Shown here piece by piece: positions 32,577 to 42,472 of a stretch of DNA of 64,000 nucleotides. The stretch is from Mytilus galloprovincialis (lineage: Eukaryota > Mollusca > Bivalvia > Mytilida > Mytilidae), in contig NC_134847.1 of the NCBI RefSeq assembly GCF_965363235.1, positions 75,956,268-76,020,267 of the forward strand, given 5' to 3'. Every line of letters begins with the position of its first letter. Position 1 is the stretch's first letter. The notes beneath the pieces were generated by a model. It was not told where the DNA came from. It saw only the letters and a program-made list of their open reading frames with translations, and did not search any database. A program made the translations under genes and the position numbers.

Positions 32577-33494
32577 AGTCCAGTATATCTAGCATAGATT
32601 TGACCCTAACCTTGAAGTAATTGCAACCGAAGATTTTTAAGTTTTAATCTTTAGCATTATACCCAAAATATACCCAGTAAAAAGTCCCATGAAATCTAAC
32701 TTGAGGAAAACAAAAAAAAAACATGATTTTGAAATTCTTATGAAGATTTGCATTCATATTGGAGATAACTCTGCAAAAAAGGTTGAAACGTAAATCAAAC
32801 TTGATACAAAATTATATTTTTGTCGCTTCTATTTAACAGAATGTATTGATTCTTGATATTTCAGGCGTCTATAGAGTATAACAAATAACGCTATAATTGT
32901 TTCATATCTAAATCTTTTATCAAGATACAACCTAGATTTTATAATTCATTAGTTGACCATTTATTGGATTTTTTAGTTTGTCAAGGTAAATAATCTCAAA
33001 TTGAAAAAAAATAATTAAGCTTATATATTCTTCTTTTTTTGGTTAAAACTTTCTTTAAAAAAGGTAGAAGCTGAACAGATATAATTTACAATTATAAACA
33101 ATTCCAAATATTCACATTATTTTAAAAATGGTCACAAAGCCATAAATAAGCAATTTCTTTAATGAAACATGTGTAAACAAAAAATAGAGAAATACCCATA
33201 ACGCATAGGTTTTGTACATTTCATGAGCAGAAGATAATATAATATATTCAAATACGAACTTACAAAGCATCATATTTTACAAGAATTTTTAGAAAATCAA
33301 CCAAAGACTGACAAAAAATACTCATTTTTGCAGAGTTATCTCCCTTTCCGATGTTAATTTCCATAAGAAATTAAAAATGTTGGTTTTGAGTTTTCCTCAA
33401 GTTAAATTGTATTGGACTGTATATATTTGGGGCTTAATTCTATAGATTAGAACTATGCAATTAGTTTGAAGTTCAAACTTAGTTTGACTGGACG
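32577..33494. mobile_element. Non-autonomous element with long imperfect inverted repeats
   Basis: The left arm runs from GTCCAGT near 32579 to GGAGATAACTCTGCAAAAA at 32761. The right arm is its reverse complement, from TTTTTGCAGAGTTATCTCC at 33325 to ACTGGAC near 33494. The arms are diverged, with indels, over roughly 200 bases. The centre is AT-rich with no open frame. Confidence 0.6.
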
Positions 33495-33534
33495 AACTGT
33501 TTTTGCTGAGGCGTAATCATATACATTGTGACGC

Positions 33535-33925
33535 CATCACGAGTTGGTTGACCGTTATGGAATAACCGTTTCACAAATGATATCGGATATGTTCCTTAAG
33601 TCGTAACTACAATCCCCTTCCCTTTCATGAATGTGACCTACCGAATTAGACCATTTACCGGATTTGTAATCACATAAGCAACACGACGGGTGCCGCATGT
33701 GGAGCAGGATCTGCTTACCCTTCCGGAGCACCTGAGATCACCCCTAGTTTTTTGGTGGGGTTCGTGTTGTTTATTCTTTAGTTTTCTATGTTGTGTCGTG
33801 TGTGCTGTTGTTTGTTTGTCTTTTTCATTTTTAGCCATGGCGTTGTCGGTTTGTTTTAGATTTATGAGTTTGACTGTCCCTTTGGTATCTTTCGTCCCTC
33901 TTGTATTACCATTTCGTTGATGGTA
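33535..33925 (+). repeat. Best preserved copy of repeat family A
   Basis: Starts GTTGGTTGACCGTTATGG, includes GAGCAGGATCTGCTTACCCT and ends TTTGGTATCTTTCGTCCCTC. Open frames on both strands here come from the repeat and not from a gene. Confidence 0.75.
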
Positions 33926-34039
33926 GTAGATGAATGATAGTATTATAACTTGTATTAAACCTTTCATTTGACATTGTTGCATGCTTTGTCAAAACAATCA
34001 CATCCCTCCGTGTGTTTTAAAATTTGTGTTTTTCTGTGT

Positions 34040-34600
34040 AAATAATATTTGGTAGAACGATTTTTTCGAAAAACTAAGGATTTTCTTATCCCAGGCATAG
34101 ATTACCTTAGTCGTATTTGGCACAACTTTTTGGAATTTTGGATCCTCAATGCTCTTCAACTTTGTACTTGTTTGGCTTTATATATATATATATTGATATG
34201 AGCGTCACTTGTGAGTCTTATGTAGACGAAATGCGCGTCTGGCGTACTAAATTATAATCCTGGTACCTTTGGTAACTATTTTGTAAGTGTTGTTTTTTAC
34301 GCTTACTATAGTAATTAACTATAGACATACACATGCAAGAAAGAATACAATGTGGTTTTTGCAGCTCTATTTCATCACTAATATTGGAGGTTAATCGAGT
34401 TTTACCATAAAAACGCTTCCACTGTCCACGTATTTGACATAAAACACAATCGCGCACATAAAACTAGATACACATAGTTCCCACGTGTTCCCTTTTAACC
34501 CATTAATAATAACAAAATGGTAAATAAACTCATCAGCAGATACTAGGATTGAAATTTCATATTTGCGGTTCGTCTACAAAAGACTCATCAGTAACGTTCT
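34040..34600. repeat. Repeat family D, plus copy and minus fragment
   Basis: 34040-34290 matches 10880-11135, sharing TTTGGATCCTCAATGCTCTT up to small changes. 34538-34600 is a minus-strand fragment with TTCGTCTACAAAAGACTCAT. 34601-35092 is bric-1 downstream DNA; a diverged TTAAGGTGATACCCAACAC at 34726 resembles the end of the MITE at 36447. Confidence 0.65.
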
Positions 34601-35092
34601 AAAATGATATAAGATAATATTCGATATGCAATGCTGCTAGAACGCTGTTCAGACAAGCATTGAAATCTGTGAGAAAAAAATTTTGATTCGGGGCATTATT
34701 AAAAAGGTATCATTTTCTGTTACTTAAGGTGATACCCAACACTATACCCCAAAACAAACTGTCGTTTAATTTTTCTTGTTTCTCTCTCATTGATAAACTA
34801 GGGTCAGCTTAACATCGTATTTACTTTTATATATTCTCTCTGATTTGGAATCGGGAAAACTTGTGTAAATGGCACATAAATCAAGAGTTTTTATACAAGT
34901 CCACTAGGAGACGAAATTACATTGTTCATACTTAAAAAGATTTTTGGTATATTTAATAAATGTTATTATTCAAACACTGAGATTAATTAAAAAGATGAGA
35001 CCAACCATTACCATTCGAATTAAGATTGTAATAACTATAACACCAAAATAAGAAGCGTTTCATCATATATTCAGAAGAATGAATAATTTTCT

Positions 35093-38000
35093 CTAAACTG
35101 CGTAAACTCTGTACACCTTCCCGCCGGCTTTTCTACATTGCTGTCCCCATGACTGGATTCGAACTTCAAGATCGTCAGCTGACCATAGATAGTAATTGTT
35201 GCTTCTTATTTGACCAAGCATAAAAATCTGAAATTAAAACAAAGGACAGTGCTCTGATAAGTGCTTGCTACATATTCATTTAAATGAATTAACAAAAAAA
35301 ATAATTGAGATTTATATATTTTATATCAACATCAGGATTGAAATGCAATGACTCACATTGGTTGGTATGAAATTGTCACAGCAGGTATATTTTTATACCT
35401 CTTTTGCTATTACTTTTATGACAATTTGTTTCTATATTCATTCAGTGAGACCATTACAGCAGTTGTCAAACTAATTCCAAATAATTTCCTTTAATGATTT
35501 CTTCCTTCGGCTTTACAAATTCGTGATTGATGATTGTACTGTGCAAAAAAGCGATATTTTACATTTCCTTTTATCTAAAGTTGTCCGGAGTATAACATTT
35601 TTTTTTATCACGAAGTAAGCACCATTTTCATTTACTTTAGCGAAGTTTGTCTCTCTCTTATATTTCCTATCATTTTTTCTCATTTTTTTTTTTTTGCTTA
35701 TTAAAGGTAGACTACAAAACCAAGGGTTCTTGTGGTTAAGCTAATAATATCTATTCTTATATTTTCGAACCTTATCATTGATTGGTGGACCTTTATGGAA
35801 TATACGTTTGATAGATGACCACAGATTATATTCCACATCTTTCTTTACAACTATCTTATTTATACAAATTCATTGGAAATTCAAAATATGTGTGTTTTTC
35901 TTATGAATAAATACTAGTATATGGATAGTGCTGTATTTTTTTCGTACGTTGTTTTTTTCAAAACATATTATATTTCAAAGATATTCATCTATTTTCCATG
36001 TGTACCGAAAAAATATAATCCCTTATACGAACACAAAAAAAACTCTAGAGAAGAGTAAAACATGATGGTATACCATCATCGAGTATTAATAATTAGGAAT
36101 ATTTGTTAACCTGTTTTTTTATTGATTCTTTACCTCAAATTTGGTTAAACCATCTGTTGTTTGAATAGTTTGTATGTCAGTTTCAGACAATGGCATTGCG
36201 TAACAATCCTTATGGTGAAACCATGCGATCAGTAAATGCTGTAAAGGAAACAATATTTCATTTAAAAGAGAACGTTTTTGTATTCAATCACTGTATATAC
36301 TCCACCAATCTATCATTTCTTATTTTGTAACTGTTTATACTTTTTTCAATCCGCTTGTATTATCTGATTGTTGACTGCATGTCACCTTTCTATGTTTGGG
36401 CAAATTTGAAATTATTGCTTGTCGAATTGGTCACATCAAATCCGAATTAAGGTGGTACCTAACACTACAGGATGATAACTCTTTAAAATCAGCAGAACGT
36501 TTTAGTAACGTTGTGTTCTCGTGGGAATATTAGGCTTCTCAATGATCAAAATAAGTGTTTGTCAAACTGCTATATGACCAGTGTATTTTTTCTGATTAAG
36601 GTGGTACCTAACACTACAGGGAGATAACTCTGTAAAATCAGCTAAACGTTTTAATTACGTTGTGTTGTTAAGGGGATATTAAGCTTTGCAATGATCAAAA
36701 TAAGTGTTTGTCAAACTGCTATATAACCAGTGTAATTTTTCTGATAAAACGGTTGGTTCAAATTTTTTGATTTTTTTATATTTTTGTAAAAGGATCAATG
36801 TAAATACTTTGTCAAAATTTTAAGAAAATTAAACGAGCCAAATTAATTTTAGTTAAAGTGTTCGGTACCACCTTAAACGGTTTGTTCAAATTTTTTGAAA
36901 TTTTTATATTTTTGTCAAAGGTTCAAAGCAAATACCGTTTGTCAAAATTTTAAGAAAATTAAACGAGCCAAATTAATTTTAGTTAAGGTGTTAGGTACCA
37001 CCTTAAAGTTGTCATGTTCTCATCACGCTCAAAGATAACCTGTAAGAATTGTGATGGTTGAATGTTCTTATCCCTTCAAAAATAGATTTTTCCAAAGTAA
37101 GTCCTAGAGCGAATCTAATGTTGATTACTGTACACTAACTTATTTTACCACCGGTTTATTTTCGAGAGTAGAAAAATAATGCGATCATGTCAAAATTGAA
37201 TCATTCCTTATCAAATTACGTGAAGTATTTGAAAATTGAGAAATAAAATTGCCGCAAAATGGGCTACACACGTAAATAAGTTGCTTAACAGTATACCGAG
37301 CCACACTATACAGAATCTGTAAAATGATTTTTGGAAACGAAAACAGAAATTGTGCATAGTCATATGTCAGAGGTGGCTGTAAGCGTTTCTTAGATTTTAA
37401 GAATCATGACAAATTGAAATCAGCAGACTTTTAACCATTTTTTCATTAATTTTGACCATTCTTTGATACGGTATTGTCCATTCATGGTTTTTCTTGTTCG
37501 GATATTTTTAACAGCTTTTTTATAAAATGATATTTATTGATACTCATATGTCCCTGTTGTTATTTCAGTGTTTTTGTTACCATAAAAGAATCTTTGTTGG
37601 TCTTCAGTAGGGTTTATTAGGGAATTTTATTCTCAACCTATTTTACATTCAAAAAGTTCTTTTAAATATTTGATTTTAAGATTATTAGCCGAGTAATACC
37701 TCTGCTGACCATTTGGAGTACGTGAAATAAATATCGTCATACAGTTGAGGTTCTGGAGTAGGCCTAGGCTTACGGGTGGTGGGATGCGTCAAGGTACTCT
37801 TCAATGTAGTCTGTGTTGTTGCAGAGGAGGAAACATACTATAAAATAAATAAATATTATTCTAAAAGTTTCTTCCTTTTCATAATTTCTCATAACATTCG
37901 CCTTATTGTGCGTTGCTAAAATTGCTAAATACCATAAGGGGATTTTACTCAAGGAAGTGTAGCAATAATCGATTTGTTTTTGTCATATCTAAAACTCGAA

Positions 38001-40180
38001 GGTAAAATTATAAGCCATGTAGTCAGGACATCGGTTTTGGCATGCTTTTTAATACATGTACATTATGTCTGTAAAATTCGAGTTCATTGAATTTTACAAT
38101 TTTGCTTATACTCATGTTGTCAACTCCCTCAGGAGAAAATAACATTTGAAAATACCTGTACCAAGGTAGGAATATGACAGTTGTTGTCCATTCGTTTGAT
38201 GTGTTTTATCATTTGATTTTGCCATTTGATTATGGACTTTCCGTTTTGAATTTTCCTCGGAGTTCAGTATTTTTGTGATTTTACTTTTTGAACATGTGTA
38301 CATATCAAGTTTTCCAACAAGGATATAAAAATAGAAAGTAAAATTATTTAAACCAATGTATACAAAGAAAAAAACATTATATAAATAACACATAGCTGAG
38401 AGGGTGATAGAGCAGATTGTTACCCCGAGAAAACATTGTCAACTGAGGCGAAGCCGAGGTTGACAATGTCTTTTCGAGGGGTAACAATCTGCTCTATCAC
38501 CCTCTCAGATATGTGTTATTTACTTTATTATACTGAATGTTCTGTTATTAATGTCGATTAAATTTAAAATTCAAAGTAATAAACTATTACATCTTGTCCA
38601 TAACCATCCGTATTTAATAAAGCGCACACTTGATCAAACGTCTCCGTGAAGGGTAATAGAGTATTTGACATAAGATAAGAGTTGTATTTAATAAAGCGCA
38701 CACTTGATCAAGCGTCTCTGTGAAGGGTGATAGAGTATTTGTCATAGGATAGAGTCGTGTTTAATAAAGCGCACACTTGATCAAGCGTCTCCATGAAGGG
38801 TAACACAGTAAATTGACACCCTCGTATTAGCCAATCAAAATCTGGCATTTTGACATGAAGTATAATAAAATAAATTGCTTCACGTAGTAATCATTTACAT
38901 TGACTTTGTTTTTAATTAATTTTATTGTTTTATGTGTCAACAAATAATTATCATTCTGATTCTATTGGTTACTTCTTATTTTTTTTTAATGTAAAATAGA
39001 CATTGAATATGAATCTAAATTTTAATATTTTATACATTTTCCATTTCCTTTCTATGCATGACCGTGTAAATCTTCTGGTACGTAAAAGAATACTTATGAA
39101 ATGCATAAAGATCCATAAACAAATATCTTCTTTCATTATTTGCCCATTTTTATCAGCTTTAAATTAGTTTGCCGGTATAAATGACAATATGTTTGCAATT
39201 TATGACAGGTATATTCTTTTCTTTTTTTTTTTACTTTAATTTTGAACCATCTGTTAACAAGTGGAAGTCTTGAACGGTTTTCCCGAGACAATTGTAACGG
39301 CCAAAAACATTAAAACATTCGAACGAAGAGTAAATAAATATTGGAAAGAACATCCTATGATTTCTGACTACACAGTAGATTACAACTTCACGATCGGAGG
39401 TAGTAGCACAGTAATTAAAGGTGATAGTGACAGTAAAATAGAGCCAATATAGAGCAAGCTGATCTCTAGCTGCGTTTGGATACACTTAGGTAGACTTAGG
39501 TAGGTAGGTAGTTAACAAATAACACTAAACGAATTATGGATACGCTGTTGTTGATTCGGTGAGCCTATATATAAGTTGTAAAAAAAACTGTGAAAAACCG
39601 AAGTTAGTTAGTTGAGACAAATTGAATGTTCGTGTGTGAAGGAGCTGATAAGATTTGGTTTACATCAAGAAAATCCAGCAAAAATAATGATATTCAACTT
39701 CAACTTAATTGATAATTTATTGTTCTGATAAAAAATCAACTGCATGTTTCTATTGATTCGGTATCGACGATGCTTTTATCAATCATTATGCCAGTAAATT
39801 TCCAGTATATAAAATTATGTAGCATTAAGGTGACACCATCTACAATTTAATCGTTCAAAACATCTTTATAACAACGCTTCTTATTACATTCAGTGTGTAT
39901 ATATGCAGCAGTGATCGAGTAATAAGACATAGAATAAATAACAATGCGACAACCAGTTACAAAATACCATAGGACAAAGATGTAAACAACCACAGGCCAC
40001 CACGACCTTCATAATTTGGTCATTATAACGACCAAAACTAAAACCATATCATTAGCTATAAAATAAAACAAAAAATGAAGATAATGTATATCAGACGACA
40101 TATATACCTCTAATTTGTAAATCTCATACCTGTATTAATAAAATTACAAATGTTAATCCAAACAAATATTTGGTTGTCAT
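35093..40180 (-). CDS. bric-1: complete small secreted BRICHOS-like protein
   Basis: Four phase 0 exons give 142 codons. Exon 1 (40180-40130) is the leader MTTKYLFGLTFVILLIQ, donor GTATGA. Exon 2 (37837-37700) is Thr/Pro-rich (TTQTTLKSTLTHPTTRKPRP) and then YDDIYFTY, donor GTATTA. Exon 3 (36238-36134) starts HLLIAWFHHKDCYAMPL and continues DIQTIQ, donor GTAAAG. Exon 4 (35227-35093) starts IFMLGQIRSNNYYLWSADDL, then SWGQQC, and ends in a basic tail GGKVYRVYAV before TAG. The layout (signal or anchor, linker, then about 90 residues with two Cys some 55 apart) is that of BRICHOS precursors, whose domain chaperones a hydrophobic or amyloid-prone segment in the secretory pathway. The Asp expected before the first Cys is present in bric-2 but not obvious here. 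Only about 13 residues follow the second Cys, so no separate C-terminal peptide is evident. The exon structure is well supported; the domain name is likely. Confidence 0.72.
36447..37006. mobile_element. MITE nested inside a copy of itself, TTAA target
   Basis: Both copies have ends TTAAGGTGGTACCTAACAC and the reverse complement. The inner copy occupies 36596-36876 (281 bp). The outer copy is split into 36447-36595 and 36877-37006 (279 bp in all). The outer copy reads CTGA-TTAA-ACGGTTTGTTC across the join, and TTAA stands on both sides of the inner copy, so the 4-bp target duplication is directly visible. TTAA use suggests a piggyBac- or Kolobok-mobilised family; the GG start after TTAA fits Kolobok better. 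It lies in intron 2 of bric-1. Confidence 0.9.
38130..38290 (+). repeat. Dispersed repeat family B
   Basis: CATTCGTTTGATGTGTTTTA and CCTCGGAGTTCAGTATTTTT; one of the best preserved copies. In intron 1 of bric-1. Confidence 0.75.
38386..38830. repeat. Long hairpin followed by three 73-bp tandem units
   Basis: 38386-38518 is a near-perfect palindrome with arms of about 60 nt (CTGAGAGGGTGATAGAGCAG on one side) around GAGGCGAAGCCGAGG. Tandem units start at 38611, 38685 and 38758, each beginning like TATTTAATAAAGCGCACACT. The units share GGGTAATAGAG/GGGTGATAGAG motifs with the hairpin, so both are probably parts of one element ending near 38880. Confidence 0.75.
39225..39452 (+). mobile_element. 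LINE reverse-transcriptase C-terminal remnant
   Basis: The plus strand reads LNGFPETIVTAKNIKTFERR and then NKYWKEHP, the pattern seen at the C-terminal end of many LINE ORF2 proteins (a 'W-N-x-L-P' block, then 'SFK-x-x-L-D-x-x-W'). The expected block before it is in a different frame (VNKWKS). No other LINE part is seen nearby. It lies in intron 1 of bric-1. Confidence 0.55.
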
Positions 40181-40233
40181 TGTATGGAACTATGTTTCAC
40201 GTTTAGTCTAGCTTATCTCATGGACCGCATACA

Positions 40234-40240
40234 CCTTATA
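40234..40240 (-). promoter_or_regulatory. TATA-like box of bric-1
   Basis: TATAAGG on the minus strand, preceded by ATATAAT, about 55-60 bases upstream of the bric-1 ATG. This is close to the distance seen in bric-2. Confidence 0.4.
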
Positions 40241-40311
40241 ATTATATGTAAATATACTGCTTATCTAACACAATCTGACGTCTATAGTCTATAAGTACTC
40301 TCTCTCAATGG

Positions 40312-41000
40312 GTCTTCAACTCAGAGAGAAAACCCCACAGCTGGCTTCTTAAACATATTGTACTAGCTCAGTGAAAATGGACGTCATACTAAACTCCAAA
40401 ACATATAAATGAACTAAAACTTTTAAAAAATACAAGACTAACAAAGACCAGAGGCTCAAGACTTGGATCAGGCGCAAACATGCGGCGGAGTTAAACATGT
40501 TTTGTGAGATCTCAACTCTCCTCCTATACCTCTAGCAAATGTAGAATAAAAAACACAAACAGCAATGCGCACAGTAAAACTCAGTTTAAAAGAAGTTACA
40601 GTCCGAATGGATAACAATAGAAACTTAGCAAAATGTCAATGATACATAAATTAACAAAGGGATACTGGCAGTTAATGACATGCCAGCTCCAGACCTCCAT
40701 TAAACTGACTGAAATATTATGTCTTCATCCTATGAACATCAAGCATAATCCCTCCTGTTAGGGGTTTAGTATCATACCATCATAAAATATATGAGAACAG
40801 CAACTGGTTTTATAATAAAAATGATGATATCCGATGCAACGCGCGACCCACGAGTGAATCAATATTGATTCCAAAGTATGCAATCCTTAATGACAATAGT
40901 ATTGTAACTATAATATCCCTTCTGAAGAAGTCGGTTTAAAGGTTTGGCTATCTTTTGAGGTGAATGCCGATATTTTTGTGCGTTTGTAAAGAATATTACC
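40312..41000 (+). repeat. Dispersed repeat family C, undivided copy
   Basis: Matches 15120-15690 and then 16233-16350 without interruption. It includes GGGGTTTAGTATCATACCAT and GAGTGAATCAATATTGATTC. Confidence 0.75.
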
Positions 41001-41052
41001 ATAAAAGATTGGATGTGAAATACCTGACTGCATAAGATGTCTGCATGTTGAT

Positions 41053-41222
41053 TTATATTTCATATTCAGTAAAATATGTATGAAATAACAAAATGCTTCC
41101 TTGGGGAGATAACCTAAAATACTATTCTTTTGAATAAAGACTTTTTGAAACCAAAAAGCGATTATCTCCCCTTCCTACAAACATATTGCAATTTCAAATA
41201 TTTTACTGAATATGAAATGTTT
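41053..41222. repeat. Short fold-back element
   Basis: The left arm ATTTCATATTCAGTAAAATA near 41057 and the right arm TATTTTACTGAATATGAAAT near 41200 are reverse complements. The inner ends GGGGAGATAAC / TTATCTCCCC also pair. About 170 bp. The remainder, 41223-42136, has no gene. Confidence 0.65.
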
Positions 41223-42472
41223 TTATTCACATAGTGTGTGATTCTTATAAATATAGAATACTTTTCGAAAGAAAAACTCTATAAAAGCTTAGTTTTGACA
41301 TTTTTATAGCAATTCAAAATAAAACAGTTCACCTTTAGTATGGTAATGGCAATAATATAACTATACAGATTGATAGACTGATTTAGGAAATACATCAATA
41401 CAGTGGAGTTACAGACTTATAGGATTGTAAGTATGATTTATTTTATCACTTTGCACTTTCACATTTTGGCTGAACAGTTTGTTCAAATTTTTGACCAGTT
41501 GAACAATTTGATTTAATAAAACAAATTGCAATTGGGTCAAAATTTTGAATGAGTTGCAATTGGTGAATAGCAACACTAACAGTCAAGTCACTGTAAGAGA
41601 TAATGATGTCTATCGTTTTTTTTTTTTTGGAAATAGAAATTAGGTCCTAAATATTTGTATTGTTCGTACGAAATTTTCTTTGATTGTGATGTTATTTTAC
41701 ATGTGAATTTATTACAGCAATGCAAGGACCCCAACCTTCATTATTACATTTAGAAAGAAAAAAAAGAACATATCGTATAAATATCTGTATATCATGCAAT
41801 GTTTGTATTTGTCTATTCGTGAAATTAACCGTAAATTTCATATTTCGATGACAGCAAACAAATCTAAAATACATGGGACACGGTTAATCACTTTCAGAAT
41901 TCTAATATCTTAGCAGAGTACAATTGATTGATGTTTGCTTAGAGTCCAGTGGAAAATAATTCATCATGTCCAATACAATTTTATCTCCAGAAGATTATAA
42001 TTAAACATAATCAATGAAAATCGGGAAGGCGGCGGGGCGGGGCTTCATTCCGATCCAGGCCATTTTATATATATATTTGTTTGAATTTAAAAAAATTGCA
42101 TGGGGTGGGATCAATATACCATTACCATGATTACTTAAATATTCAAATTTTAAAGTAAATTTGGATTTTATTAGATAAATACTTACCATCATAAATTCTG
42201 AGTGTAACCCCAATTGCGTCATAGGTCAGATGGAAAATCCCAACTAAAAATAAACGTACTCTCACTGGTCCGGACATATACCCCTGTTTGCCCATATTCT
42301 TCCATTCAATTTCCTCAAGACAGAAACATAAGGAAAGGGGATGAAGGGGAGGTGGGTGGGACCTATAATTTATGATGGTAAGTATTTATCTAATAAAATC
42401 CAAATTTACTTTAAAATTTGAATATTTTATAGCTATAAATACGTTACCATCATAAATTCTGAGTAACAGAAT

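Noticed and set aside
34726-34760. Another copy of the TTAAGGTGGTACC MITE
   Set aside because: Only the first 25 or so bases are similar and no matching right end was found.
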